Source: Micromonospora rubida
GTDB lineage: Bacteria; Actinomycetota; Actinomycetes; Mycobacteriales; Micromonosporaceae
DNA length: 64,000 nt
Direction of reading: 5' to 3'
Assembly (NCBI RefSeq): GCF_009908295.1
Contig: NZ_JAAALO010000014.1
Coordinates: forward strand, 62,001-126,000
Position 1 is the first letter of the stretch. Each line of letters starts with the position of its first letter. Made by a program: the position numbers and the translations under genes. This document shows positions 1 to 8,179 of the stretch, piece after piece. Under the pieces are notes generated by a model. That model searched no databases. It was not told the origin of the DNA and saw only the letters and a list, made by a program, of their open reading frames with translations.

Positions 1-1
1 G

Positions 2-589
2 GCCCGCACGTTCGACCGGATCGTCGCGCTGCTCACCGCGCGCGGCTACCTGTCCGCCGACGGCGCGGTCACCGACGCCGGTCGGATGCTCGGCCGGATC
101 TGGACGGAGGCCGACCTGCTGGTCGCCGAGTGCCTGCGCCGGGGCGTCTGGGACGGTCTGTCCCCGTCGGAGCTGGCCGCCGCCGTGTCGGTGGTGGTCT
201 TCGAGGCCCGCCGGGACGTCGACGAGCGGGCGTCGCTGCCGCGTGGGCCGGTCGCCGAGGCCGTCGAGGAGACGCTGAAGCTGTGGGGGGAGATCGAGGC
301 CGACGAGGCAGCCCGGGGCCTCACGGTCACCCGCGAGCCGGACCTCGGCTTCGCCTGGCCGGTCTACCGGTGGGCGCGGGGTGAGGCCCTGGCGAAGGTG
401 CTGGCCAGCGGCCACGAGCTCGACGGGGAGATGCCGGCCGGTGACTTCGTCCGCTGGGCCCGGCAGGTGGTCGACCTGCTCGGCCAGCTCGCCGACTCCG
501 GCGGGGCGTCCACCGAGCTGCGGGCCACCGCCCGACAGGCCATCGCCGCCGTGAACCGGGGCGTCCTGGCGTACCACGCCACCGCCTGA
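2..589 (+). CDS. helY: C-terminal part of HelY-type DEAD/DEAH RNA helicase (partial)
   Basis: The reading frame is open from the window edge and ends at TGA 587-589, so only about 195 C-terminal residues are present. They match the all-helical DSHCT domain that closes Ski2/Mtr4-like helicases such as actinobacterial HelY. Typical features are the segment starting LGRIWTEADLLVAECLR, the FEARRD stretch and the FVRWARQVVDLLGQL helix that packs on the helicase core. The family unwinds structured RNA in processing or decay. The ATP-binding motifs lie upstream of the window. The ATG at 86 is internal, because the frame upstream of it is coding. Confidence 0.85.
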   Translation, partial: ARTFDRIVALLTARGYLSADGAVTDAGRMLGRIWTEADLLVAECLRRGVWDGLSPSELAAAVSVVVFEARRDVDERASLPRGPVAEAVEETLKLWGEIEADEAARGLTVTREPDLGFAWPVYRWARGEALAKVLASGHELDGEMPAGDFVRWARQVVDLLGQLADSGGASTELRATARQAIAAVNRGVLAYHATA

Positions 590-641
590 TCATCACCGGT
601 GCGGCCGGCGGGGACTGTGGCTTGGTCGGCCGTCGGTGGGG

Positions 642-1562
642 TCAGCCCTGGGCGGCGAGGGCGTCGACGAGCCGGCGGCAGGACCCCGCCAGGTTCCACC
701 GCTGGGCCAGCTCCATCAGCCGGTCGGGGGCCACCGGAGCGGTCGGCAGCGCGGTCGGCAGCTCCGGCAGCGGCACGTCCAGCGCCACCCGCACCACCTT
801 CGGCGCGACGGCCAGGTAGTCCCGGGCGGCGTCGAGCTTCGCCCGCAGCCCGGGGGCGAACCCGGAGCCCGGATCGTCGAGGGCGGCGAGGATGCCGTCG
901 AGGTCGCCGTGCCGGTCGATCAGCCGGGCGGCGGTCTTCTCCCCGACGCCGGCCACCCCCGGCAGCCCGTCGCTCGGGTCGCCGCGCAGGGCCGCGAAGT
1001 CGGCGTACCGGTTGGCGGGCACCCCGTAGCGGGACCGCACCGCCGCGTCGTCGCAGTCCTCCAGCTTCGCCACGCCCCGCCCGACGTAGAGCAGCCGCAC
1101 CCCACGGTCGTCGTCGATGAGCTGGAACAGGTCCCGGTCGCCGGAGACCACCTCCACCGGCGCCTCCTGGGTGACCGACAGGGTGCCCAGCACGTCGTCG
1201 GCCTCGTAACCGGCGGCGCCGACGACGGTGATGCCGATCGCGGCCAGCACGTCCAGGATCATCGGCACCTGCGGGGTGAGGGTGTCCGGCACCACCTCGC
1301 CGCCCTCCGGCGCGAGCCGGTGCGCCTTGTACGACGGCAGCAGCGCCACCCGCCAGTCCGGCCGCCAGTCGTGGTCCATCGCGCAGACCATCCGGTCTGG
1401 GCGGCGGGTGCGGATCAGCGAGGCGAGCATGTCGAGGAAGCCGCGCACCGCGTTGACCGGGGTGCCGTCCTCGGCCTTCGCCGCGGACTCGGGGACGCCG
1501 AAGTAGGCCCGGAAGTAGAGGCTGGGAGCGTCGATCAGCATGATCGGGGATCGGTGTGCCAC
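642..1562 (-). CDS. 5'-3' exonuclease (Pol I N-terminal/FEN-like)
   Basis: The 306-residue protein has the length and order of the stand-alone PolI-type 5' nuclease. The metal-binding acidic cluster is visible as D11 in MLIDAPSLYFRAYFG, E120/D122/D123 in GYEADDVLG, D142/D144 in SGDRDLF and D195/D198 in RGDPSDG. A helix-three-turn-helix DNA-binding motif, GVAGVGEKTA, sits at 202-211. The role is removal of 5' flaps and RNA primers. The start is GTG 1562; an ATG seven codons downstream, just before the first catalytic Asp, is also possible. It is convergent with helY, with about 50 bp between the stops. Confidence 0.93.
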   Translation of the reverse strand: MAHRSPIMLIDAPSLYFRAYFGVPESAAKAEDGTPVNAVRGFLDMLASLIRTRRPDRMVCAMDHDWRPDWRVALLPSYKAHRLAPEGGEVVPDTLTPQVPMILDVLAAIGITVVGAAGYEADDVLGTLSVTQEAPVEVVSGDRDLFQLIDDDRGVRLLYVGRGVAKLEDCDDAAVRSRYGVPANRYADFAALRGDPSDGLPGVAGVGEKTAARLIDRHGDLDGILAALDDPGSGFAPGLRAKLDAARDYLAVAPKVVRVALDVPLPELPTALPTAPVAPDRLMELAQRWNLAGSCRRLVDALAAQG

Positions 1563-1786
1563 GCCGGACAGCGTGGCACAACCCCCCGACGATCCGGGTA
1601 CGGCGCGGCGGTCAGCGCGCTATGGAGCTGCCCCGTTTGTGCTGTCGATGGAGCGGGAGCGTGGACGGGGCAGCTCCGTAGGGGCCGAAGGACAGGTCCC
1701 CGACCGGGTGGGGGGCAATCGTCAGGCCGCCGCCCGACTGCCCTTCGACTGGATCGAGGGCTGGTTCGAACCGGGTCAACACCAGG
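1563..1786. other. Intergenic region with dispersed hairpin repeat copy A
   Basis: No gene is supported here. Positions 1624-1743 form one copy of a repeat whose second copy is at 53754-53874 (see the two repeat entries). The rest, about 1744-1786, is the 3' flank of the TetR gene and contains the self-complementary GGTTCGAACC, which is not part of a tRNA. Confidence 0.6.
1624..1743. repeat. Dispersed hairpin-bearing repeat, copy A
   Basis: A 13-bp inverted repeat (GGAGCTGCCCCGT at 1624-1636 and its complement at 1665-1677) encloses a 28-nt loop. About 65 further bases follow. The whole unit matches 53754-53874 at roughly 105 of 121 positions by eye, in the same orientation, including the loop and the tail around CAGGTCCCCGACCGG. 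No coding sense is shared convincingly. Confidence 0.8.
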
Positions 1787-2401
1787 CTAGGGGTTGCCCG
1801 TCGCGTGGGGCAGTTGGGCGAAGGCCTGGTCTGCGTCGGCGACCGCCTCGGGGTGCACATCGTGTGCGGTCCGCCCGTCGGCGATCTTCTGCCAGTTGGT
1901 CCGGGCCAGTACGCGTTGAACCGCGATCACCTGGGCGGCTTGCAGTCGGCCCCCGATACCCGGGTCGAGGACGGCGGCCAAGGCGTCCTCATCGTCGAGC
2001 GTGTACCGCAGGAGCCGTCCCGCCAGGCTTGGGGTGGTGAACACCAGCCGATGAAACGCCACCACCTCGGGATGGTCGTTGAGGCCGGTGACGGGCTCGA
2101 AGCGATCGAGACCGGCCCGGAAATGCCGGTGCAGCGCCGCGATCGGCGCGATACCGGGGCGCCGGTCGCGGACCACGCGTGCGGCCTCACCGTGGTGGTC
2201 CGCGAAGCGGTGCAGGACGAGGTCTTCCTTGGTGGCGAAGTAGCGGAACAGGGTTGGTTTCGACACCTCGGCCGTCGCGGCGATGTCGGACACCGATACC
2301 TGGTCGAACCCGCGCGCCAGGAACAGCGAGATCGCCGCGTCAGCGATCGCGTCCCGGGTTCGTACCTTCTTGCGGGCCCGCAGCCCGACCGGCTCGCTCA
2401 C
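1787..2401 (-). CDS. TetR-family transcriptional regulator
   Basis: From GTG 2401 the product is 204 residues and begins VSEPVGLRARKKVRTRDAI, a typical TetR N-terminus. A helix-turn-helix follows at about residues 20-60 (ISLFLARGFDQVSVSDIAATAEVSKPTLFRYFATKEDL). The C-terminal half is the ligand-binding helical domain. An upstream ATG at 2434 would add 11 residues but would place the palindrome at 2410-2425 inside the gene, so the GTG start is preferred. The gene is divergent from the NmrA-family gene and probably represses it and itself through the GGTAAC sites between them. The ligand is unknown. Confidence 0.88.
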   Translation of the reverse strand: MSEPVGLRARKKVRTRDAIADAAISLFLARGFDQVSVSDIAATAEVSKPTLFRYFATKEDLVLHRFADHHGEAARVVRDRRPGIAPIAALHRHFRAGLDRFEPVTGLNDHPEVVAFHRLVFTTPSLAGRLLRYTLDDEDALAAVLDPGIGGRLQAAQVIAVQRVLARTNWQKIADGRTAHDVHPEAVADADQAFAQLPHATGNP

Positions 2402-2409
2402 CTCACCAC

Positions 2410-2449
2410 GGTAACATCCGTTACCGAGTTGCATATGTAACCTGGTAAC
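2410..2449. promoter_or_regulatory. Probable operator of the TetR/NmrA pair
   Basis: GGTAAC at 2410-2415 and GTTACC at 2420-2425 form a perfect inverted repeat with a 4-bp spacer. A third GGTAAC lies at 2444-2449 and a related TGTAAC at 2436-2441. The cluster is centred in the divergent promoter region. The assignment to the TetR protein is inference from position. Confidence 0.6.
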
Positions 2450-2538
2450 GATTCAATCGTGCCATGGATACAGACAGACACTCGCTGCACTCCGTCGACG
2501 ACGGCGGGGATGCCATGACCCCCACAGGAGGGCCTCCG

Positions 2539-3402
2539 GTGCTCGTCACCGGGGCGACCGGACGCATCGGCCGCGCCGTGGTCGACCTGCTGACCGACGC
2601 GGGCGTGCCGGTTCGTGCCCTCGTGCGCCGCTCCGAGTCGGCGGCGACGCTGCCCAACAACGTCGAGATCGTCACCGGCGATCTCACCGTGCCCGAATCG
2701 CTCGACGCCGCGCTGCACGCCATCAGTACGGTCTTCCTGGTCTGGACCGCCCCGCCGCAGACCGCGGCGGCCGTCGTCGACCGGCTGGCCGCCCACACAC
2801 AGCGGGTCGTCTACCTGTCCGCACCGCACCGGACCCCGCACCCGTTCTTCCAGCAACCGAACCCGATGGCGGCGCTGCACGCCGAGATCGAGCGGCTCAT
2901 CGCGGCCACCGGACTCGACTCGACGATCATCCGGCCGGGGATGTTCGCGTCGAACGCCCTGTTCTGGTGGGCCGCCGCGATCCGTGGCGACGGCGTGGTC
3001 CGGTGGCCGTACGGCGCGGCCGAGACAGCCCCGGTCGACGATCGAGACGTGGCCACGGTCGTCGCGCGGACCCTGTACGAAAGCGGACACACCGGCGGCG
3101 ACTACGTCCTGACCGGCCCCGAGTCACTCACTCAGGCCGAACAGGTACGCATCATCGGCGACGCGCTGGGCCGCCGGCTGACGTTCGAGGAAATGCCGCC
3201 CGACGACTTCCGGCGCGAGACCCCAGAAACCTCGCGCCCGGCCGTGGACATGCTCCTGGCCGCATGGAACGCCGCGGTGGGACGCCCGGCATACGTCACC
3301 TCCACGGTGTCCGACCTCCTCGGAAGGCCAGCGCGAACCTTCCGCCAGTGGGCCACCGACCACGCCACTTCGTTCACCGGGAACCCCCACCCGACGGATT
3401 GA
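2539..3402 (+). CDS. NAD(P)-binding NmrA/atypical SDR protein
   Basis: The nucleotide-binding motif GATGRIG lies right after the start (VLVTGATGRIGRAVVDLL), followed by VTGDLT and IIRPGMFASN segments typical of NmrA-like NAD(P)H-sensing or quinone-reductase-like proteins. The frame is open from ATG 2464. GTG 2539 is preferred because AGGAGG at 2526-2531 is an ideal ribosome binding site and because VLVTGATG is where the family starts; the product is then 287 residues. It is divergent from the TetR gene and likely its target. Substrate unknown. Confidence 0.85.
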   Translation: MLVTGATGRIGRAVVDLLTDAGVPVRALVRRSESAATLPNNVEIVTGDLTVPESLDAALHAISTVFLVWTAPPQTAAAVVDRLAAHTQRVVYLSAPHRTPHPFFQQPNPMAALHAEIERLIAATGLDSTIIRPGMFASNALFWWAAAIRGDGVVRWPYGAAETAPVDDRDVATVVARTLYESGHTGGDYVLTGPESLTQAEQVRIIGDALGRRLTFEEMPPDDFRRETPETSRPAVDMLLAAWNAAVGRPAYVTSTVSDLLGRPARTFRQWATDHATSFTGNPHPTD

Positions 3403-3461
3403 CCAAGACGAGCGCAGGTCAGGGGAATTACGTGAGCGTCAACAGCTTGCCGGGTGGCGTG

Positions 3462-3495
3462 CCCGCGCCCGGGCCGGTGGTGGCCCGGGCGCGGG
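3462..3495. terminator. Hairpin terminator between NmrA and Clp-N genes
   Basis: A perfect 14-bp inverted repeat (3462-3475 and 3482-3495) with a 6-nt loop sits between two convergent genes. It has no T-tract and could act in both directions. Confidence 0.7.
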
Positions 3496-3537
3496 GGATG
3501 CTCAGCCGAGGTCCTGGTCGACGTCGACCACGTTCGG

Positions 3538-4290
3538 TCACCGCTGCCCGGGGCCGGCGTCGAGGCGCCGCTCCAGGTTCTCCAGGCGCGCGACGATCGG
3601 CTGGAGCTGCTGGTGCACCGCCTCGGCCAGCGCCCGCGTCGGGTCGGCTGCTGCGGCGCCGGGGGTCTGGGCGCGCAGGTGCAGGTAGCCGGCCAGGGCG
3701 GCGGCCACGGACCGCCGCACCAGCCGGGGTTCCGCGCCCAGCGCCCGCAGCACCTGCCCGGCGGTGCCGTCGGGCTCGGTGACCAGGCCCAGGAGCAGGT
3801 GTTCGCAGCCCACGTAGTTGTGCCCGAAGGCGATCGCCTCGGTCGTGGTCAGTTCGAGCGTTGCGGCGGCGGGGGTGCTGGGGTGCAGCGAGCCCTCGCC
3901 CGTGGGGCCCGGCTCGGCGCCCGGGTGCCGGTCCAGGTCGCGCTGGACGTGCGCGGGGTCGATCTCCATCGCCCGCAGCACGTGCAGCGCCAGGTTCTCG
4001 CCCTCGGCGAGCATGCCGGCCAGCAGGTCGCCGGTGCCCACCGACGTCGCGCCGGCGGCGCGGGCCCGGTCGATCGCCAGCGTGACGACGGTGCGGGCGC
4101 GCGCGGTGAACCGGGGCAGCCGCTCGCCCAGGTCGTCGGCCCCCAGGTCACCGAGGGCGGTCTGCCGGATGGCGGTGACCTGACGGACCGCCTGTTCCAG
4201 CGCGCGCTGGCAGACCGCCGACACCGGTACGCCGCTGTCCCGGACCGCGTCGGCCAGCTCGTCGGGCAGGTACACGTTGATCTTTGGCAC
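3538..4290 (-). CDS. Clp N-terminal-domain protein with ribbon-helix-helix-like N-terminus
   Basis: The 250-residue protein starts MPKINVYLPDELADAVRDSG, the pattern of a ribbon-helix-helix DNA-binding strand and helix. Two Clp-N repeats follow, at about 58-110 (RARTVVTLAIDRARAAGATSVGTGDLLAGML) and 145-200 (EAIAFGHNYVGCEHLLLGLV). There is no AAA+ ATPase domain. The C-terminus (VHQQLQPIVARLENLERRL) is a short coiled coil. Clp-N repeats normally bind substrates or adaptors for ClpC. Their fusion to a DNA-binding-like segment suggests a regulator whose stability or activity is set by Clp partners, which is inference. Confidence 0.75.
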   Translation of the reverse strand: MPKINVYLPDELADAVRDSGVPVSAVCQRALEQAVRQVTAIRQTALGDLGADDLGERLPRFTARARTVVTLAIDRARAAGATSVGTGDLLAGMLAEGENLALHVLRAMEIDPAHVQRDLDRHPGAEPGPTGEGSLHPSTPAAATLELTTTEAIAFGHNYVGCEHLLLGLVTEPDGTAGQVLRALGAEPRLVRRSVAAALAGYLHLRAQTPGAAAADPTRALAEAVHQQLQPIVARLENLERRLDAGPGQR

Positions 4291-4301
4291 GGCCCCTCCA
4301 T

Positions 4302-4347
4302 GGGGTTAGCAACGGGTTATGCCATGTGTATACCCCCAAGGGGGTTA
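4302..4347. promoter_or_regulatory. GGGTTA repeats and palindrome upstream of the Clp-N gene
   Basis: The hexamer GGGTTA occurs at 4303-4308, 4314-4319 and 4342-4347. The last copy forms the palindrome TACCCCCAAGGGGGTTA at 4331-4347. These lie just upstream of the Clp-N gene start (4290) and would suit binding by its ribbon-helix-helix segment, which is inference. Confidence 0.45.
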
Positions 4348-4521
4348 TCTGTGCCAGTGGTTGTCTCCCCTGAGGTATTCGGGCCTGGGTCGCCGGCCGG
4401 CCCGCACGTCCGCGCCGGCGTACCCGTCGCTTGTCCGATCAGGACGGACGACTCGCCGTCCGGGCTGCTCCGGCACCGCACCGGCTCCCGGGACCGACCA
4501 AACGACCGTTAAGCTCATCGG

Positions 4522-5637
4522 GTGGAAACCGACGAGTTGTATCCGGCCGACCGGCTGGCCGCCGCCCAGCGCGCCACCACCGCCGCAGGCCTCGACGCGC
4601 TGCTGCTCACCCCCGGCTCGGACCTGCGCTACCTCACCGGCTACGACGCCCACGCCGGGGAGCGGCTGACCTGCCTCGTGCTGCCCGCCCGGGGCGAGCC
4701 GACGCTGATCGTGCCCGCCCTGGAACGACCCGCCGCCGAGGCGTCCCCCGCCCCGGCCACCGGCGTGCGGATCGTCGACCATCCCGACGGCGTCGACCCG
4801 TACCCCCTGGTGGCCGCCGCCCTCGACGGGCCGGTCGCAACCGTCGGCCTGGCCGACCGGATGTGGGCCGAGCAGGTCCTCGCCCTGCGCGCCCTGCTGC
4901 CCGACGCCACCCAGCGCCTCGCCGGCGACGTGCTGCGCGAGCTGCGCATCCACAAGTCCCCGGCCGAGGTCGCCGCCCTGACCGAGGCCGGCGCCGCCAT
5001 CGACGCCGTGCACCTGCGGATGGGGGAGTGGCTGCGCCCCGGCCGCACCGAGGCCGAGGTCGGCGCCGACATCGCCGCCGCGATCCGCGCCGCCGGCCAC
5101 GTCACCGTCGACTTCGTCATCGTCGCCGCCGGCCCCAACGGCGCCAGCCCGCACCACGGCACCTCCGACCGGCTGATCGGCGCCGGGGAGCCCGTCGTGG
5201 TCGACATCGGCGGCACCATGCCGTCGGGCTACCGCTCCGACTGCACCCGCACGTACGTCGCGGGCGGCCCGCCCCCGGCGGAGTTCACCGACTACTACGC
5301 GGTGCTGCACGCCGCCCAGGCCGCCGCCGTCGCCGCGGTCCGGCCCGGCGTCACCGCCGAGGCCGTCGACGCCGCCGCCCGCGACCTGATCGGCGCCGCC
5401 GGGTACGGCCCGGCATTCCTGCACCGCACCGGCCACGGCATCGGCCTGGACGGCCACGAGGACCCGTACGTGGTCGCCGGCAACCCCCGGCCGCTGGAGC
5501 CCGGCATGGCGTTCTCCATCGAGCCGGGCATCTATCTCGCGGGCCGGCACGGCGCCCGCATCGAGGACATCGTCGTCTGCACGACGGACGGCGTGGCCCG
5601 GCTCAACACCACCCCCACGGAGCTCATCGCGCTATGA
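4522..5637 (+). CDS. M24-family metallopeptidase (Xaa-Pro aminopeptidase/dipeptidase-like)
   Basis: The 371-residue protein has a creatinase-like N-terminal domain and a pita-bread catalytic domain. All five metal ligands are visible: D228 (VVVDIGG), D240 (YRSDCTRTY), H305 (HRTGHGIGLDGHEDP), E334 (FSIEPGIY) and E348 (ARIEDIVV). It should cleave N-terminal residues next to proline in the cytoplasm. GTG 4522 follows a TAAGCT -10-like box (4510-4515) by six bases, so the mRNA is probably leaderless. Its stop overlaps the ATG of the acyl-CoA dehydrogenase by 4 nt. Confidence 0.92.
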   Translation: METDELYPADRLAAAQRATTAAGLDALLLTPGSDLRYLTGYDAHAGERLTCLVLPARGEPTLIVPALERPAAEASPAPATGVRIVDHPDGVDPYPLVAAALDGPVATVGLADRMWAEQVLALRALLPDATQRLAGDVLRELRIHKSPAEVAALTEAGAAIDAVHLRMGEWLRPGRTEAEVGADIAAAIRAAGHVTVDFVIVAAGPNGASPHHGTSDRLIGAGEPVVVDIGGTMPSGYRSDCTRTYVAGGPPPAEFTDYYAVLHAAQAAAVAAVRPGVTAEAVDAAARDLIGAAGYGPAFLHRTGHGIGLDGHEDPYVVAGNPRPLEPGMAFSIEPGIYLAGRHGARIEDIVVCTTDGVARLNTTPTELIAL

Positions 5638-6776
5638 CTGTCGACCGGATCCTGCCCACCGACGAGGCCCACGACCTGCTCGACCTGGCCACCGAACTCG
5701 CCGACCGGGAGCTAGCCCCCCGGGCCGTCGGATTCGAGCAGCGCGCCGAGTTCCCCCGCGAGGTGCTGCGCACCCTCGGCCGCGCGGGCCTGCTCGGCCT
5801 GCCGTACCCCGAGGAACACGGCGGCGCCGCCCAGCCGTACGAGGTCTACCTCCAGGTGCTGGAGATCCTCGCCGGCCGGTGGCTCGCCGTCGCCGAGGCG
5901 GTCAGCGTGCACACCCTGTCCTGCTACCCGGTCGCCCAGTTCGGCACCGCCGCCCAGCGCAAGCTGCTGCCCGACATGATCGGCGGCGAACTGCTCGGCG
6001 CGTACTGCCTGTCGGAGCCCCAGGGCGGCTCGGACGCGGCGGCGCTGACCACCCGCGCCACCCGCGACGGCGACGCGTACGTGGTGACCGGCACCAAGGC
6101 GTGGATCACCCACGCCCGGGTCGCGGACTTCTACAACATCTTCTGCCGCACCGGCGGGCCCGGCCCGAAGGGCATCTCCTGCCTGCTCGCCGACCGCGAC
6201 ACCCCCGGCATCATCCCCCAGGCCGTCGAGCGGACCATGGGCCTGCACTCGTCCCCGGTGGCCCAGATCGCCTTCGACGACGCCCGCGTCCCGGCTGACC
6301 GGCTGATCGGCGGGGAGGGGGCCGGCTTCACCATCGCCATGTCCGCCCTGGACTCCGGCCGGCTCGGCATCGCCGCGTGCGCCGTCGGCCTGGCCCAGGC
6401 GGCCCTCGACTACGCGGTCGGCTACGCCCGCGAGCGGCAGCAGTTCGGCCGGGCGATCGTCGACTTCCAGGGCCTCGGTTTCATGCTGGCCGACGCGGCC
6501 ACCCAGATCTCCGCCGCCCGCGCCCTCACGCTGCACGCGGCCCGGCTGCGCGACGCCGGCCGGCCGTACTCGATCGAGGCGGCGAAGGCGAAGCTGTTCG
6601 CCACCGACATGGCGATGCGGGTGACCACCGACGCGGTGCAGGTGCTCGGCGGCGCCGGCTACGTGGCCGACCACCCGGTCGAGCGGTACCTGCGGGAGGC
6701 CAAGGTGCTCCAGATCGTGGAGGGCACCAACCAGATCCAGCGGCTGGTCATCTCCCGCGACCTGGCCAGGGGCTAG
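5634..6776 (+). CDS. Acyl-CoA dehydrogenase
   Basis: The 380-residue protein has the standard length and three-domain order of the family. The FAD/substrate segment AYCLSEPQGGSDAAAL, the GTKAWITH strand and the C-terminal helix bundle are all present. The catalytic base is E363 in QIVEGTNQIQR, the short/branched-chain arrangement. It oxidises a CoA thioester at the alpha-beta bond and passes electrons to ETF. Its start overlaps the peptidase stop (ATGA), so the two are co-translated. A link to the lysine locus 6 kb away is conceivable but not shown. Confidence 0.93.
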   Translation: MTVDRILPTDEAHDLLDLATELADRELAPRAVGFEQRAEFPREVLRTLGRAGLLGLPYPEEHGGAAQPYEVYLQVLEILAGRWLAVAEAVSVHTLSCYPVAQFGTAAQRKLLPDMIGGELLGAYCLSEPQGGSDAAALTTRATRDGDAYVVTGTKAWITHARVADFYNIFCRTGGPGPKGISCLLADRDTPGIIPQAVERTMGLHSSPVAQIAFDDARVPADRLIGGEGAGFTIAMSALDSGRLGIAACAVGLAQAALDYAVGYARERQQFGRAIVDFQGLGFMLADAATQISAARALTLHAARLRDAGRPYSIEAAKAKLFATDMAMRVTTDAVQVLGGAGYVADHPVERYLREAKVLQIVEGTNQIQRLVISRDLARG

Positions 6777-6785
6777 CCTGGCCCG

Positions 6786-7010
6786 ATGATCTTCGAGCGG
6801 ATCACCGTCGACCCCGACGTCATGGGCGGCGCGCCCTGCGTGCGCCAGTCCCGGGTGCCGGTCGCCACCATCCTGGCCATGATGGCCGACGGGATGAGCG
6901 CCACGGACATCCTCACCGACCTGCCGTTCCTGGACGAGGAGGACATGGCCGAGGTGCTGCACTACGCGGCGGACGCGGTGCGCGACCGGGCGGCCCCTCG
7001 TCGCGGGTGA
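6786..7010 (+). CDS. DUF433 family protein (antitoxin-like)
   Basis: The 74-residue protein has the DUF433 signature: ITVDPDVMGGAPCVRQSRVPVATIL, then a helix-turn-helix-like part ending LPFLDEEDMAEVLHYAADAV. Some DUF433 proteins are antitoxins of a PIN-like DUF5615 toxin, but no toxin gene follows. A TAGCCT -10-like box (6774-6779) overlaps the stop of the upstream gene and lies six bases from the ATG, suggesting its own leaderless transcript. Confidence 0.85.
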   Translation: MIFERITVDPDVMGGAPCVRQSRVPVATILAMMADGMSATDILTDLPFLDEEDMAEVLHYAADAVRDRAAPRRG

Positions 7011-7036
7011 GCGCGATTACGGGTAGGTTTCACGCC

Positions 7037-7540
7037 GTGGAGGACATCGACCGGGCCATCGTCGCGGCGCTGACCGCCGACGGGCGGCTGTCGTACACGG
7101 TTCTGGCGGAGAAGGTTGGCCTGTCGGTGTCCGCGGTGCACCAGCGGGTCCGCCGGCTGGAGCAGCGCGGGGTGATCAAGGGGTACGCCGCCCGAGTGTC
7201 CTTCGAGGCGCTGGAGCTGCCGCTGACGGCCTTCGTGGCGATCCGGCCGTTCGACCCGTCGCAGCCCGACGACGCCCCGGAACGGCTGGCCCACCTGCCG
7301 GAGATCGAATCCTGCTACTCGGTGGCGGGGGAGGACTTCTACCTGCTGCTGGTGCGGGTGGCCAGCCCGGCGGACCTGGAGCGGGTGCTCCAGGAGATCC
7401 GCACGGCCGCGAACGTCACCACCCGCACCACGGTCGTCCTGTCCACCCCGTACGAGAACCGGCCGCCGAAGATCAGCGCCGACCCGCCGCCGCGTCGGCC
7501 CCGGCCGGCGGGGGAGCCGACTGGTTCCACCGCTGGATGA
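7037..7540 (+). CDS. Lrp/AsnC-family transcriptional regulator
   Basis: The product has 167 residues. The N-terminal helix-turn-helix (IDRAIVAALTADGRLSYTVLAEKVGLSVSAVHQRVRRLEQRGVIKGY) is followed by the RAM ligand-binding domain (CYSVAGEDFYLLLVRV). The family responds to amino acids. GTG 7037 is preferred over GTG 7007 because TAGGTT (7024-7029) forms a -10 element seven bases upstream, fitting a leaderless mRNA. The 3' end overlaps the convergent phosphatase gene by 68 nt. About 20 proline- and arginine-rich C-terminal residues extend beyond the usual family end. Confidence 0.9.
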   Translation: MEDIDRAIVAALTADGRLSYTVLAEKVGLSVSAVHQRVRRLEQRGVIKGYAARVSFEALELPLTAFVAIRPFDPSQPDDAPERLAHLPEIESCYSVAGEDFYLLLVRVASPADLERVLQEIRTAANVTTRTTVVLSTPYENRPPKISADPPPRRPRPAGEPTGSTAG

Positions 7541-8081
7541 CCCGCCGCCCGTGCTCGTGGCCGAGCACGCTGACGGTGGCCGTGTCCAGCCGTAGCCGCC
7601 CGCCGGCGGCCGGCGGCAGCCCGATCCACCGGGCGCCGAGCACCCGCAGGCTGTGCGCGTGGCCGACCAGGGCGACGTCGCCTGCGTCGAGCAGGGCGGC
7701 GACGCGGTCGAGCACCCGGTCCAGCCGCTCGCCGGCCTCGGTGGGGGACTCCCCGCCCGGGCAGCCGTCGGTCCAGATGTCCCAGCCCGGCCGGTCGGCC
7801 TGGATGTCGGCGGTGGTCCGGCCCTCGTACTCGCCGTAGTTCCACTCGGCCAGGTCCGGGTCGGTGGCGTCGACGGTCAGCCCGGCCAGCCGCGCGGTGC
7901 GCAGCGCCCGCCCGCGTGGGCTGGACAGCACCCGGGCGAACCGCCGGCCGCCGAGGAAGCCCTCCAGCGCGCGGGCCTGCCGCTCGCCGTCGGCCGTGAG
8001 ATCCAAATCGGTGTACGAGGTGTGCCGGCGGTTGGCGCTCCACTCGGTCTCGCCGTGGCGGACGAGCATGATCTCTCCCAT
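7473..8081 (-). CDS. Histidine phosphatase family protein
   Basis: The 202-residue protein begins MGEIMLVRHGETEWSANRRHT, which contains the catalytic RHG motif with the phosphorylated histidine. SSPRGRALRTA, EWNYGEYEG and the second catalytic histidine in LVGHAHSLRVL follow in the order of the phosphoglycerate-mutase-like superfamily. It probably acts on a small phosphorylated metabolite; the substrate cannot be read from the sequence. The ATG at 8081 is chosen because the family starts right there. Confidence 0.9.
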   Translation of the reverse strand: MGEIMLVRHGETEWSANRRHTSYTDLDLTADGERQARALEGFLGGRRFARVLSSPRGRALRTARLAGLTVDATDPDLAEWNYGEYEGRTTADIQADRPGWDIWTDGCPGGESPTEAGERLDRVLDRVAALLDAGDVALVGHAHSLRVLGARWIGLPPAAGGRLRLDTATVSVLGHEHGRRVIQRWNQSAPPPAGADAAAGRR

Positions 8082-8179
8082 CCGCCCAGTTAACCAGGGG
8101 TGTTGGTAAGGACGGAGACACCCGGGGCCGAAAAGTTGATCTAGGTTTCGGATCTTCTGCCCCGGGTGCTCAGGCGAAC

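Noticed and set aside
364..1581. Very long open frames antisense or out of phase with exonuclease, kam, lnt and tnsC genes
   Set aside because: They are arginine-, alanine- and proline-rich shadows created by extreme GC content and match no family.
1755..1780. GGTTCGAACC resembling a tRNA T-arm
   Set aside because: No acceptor, D or anticodon arms can be drawn around it; it is just a palindrome near the tetR 3' end.
6786..7010. Complete toxin-antitoxin module at the DUF433 gene
   Set aside because: No DUF5615/PIN-like toxin gene follows; the next gene is an Lrp regulator.
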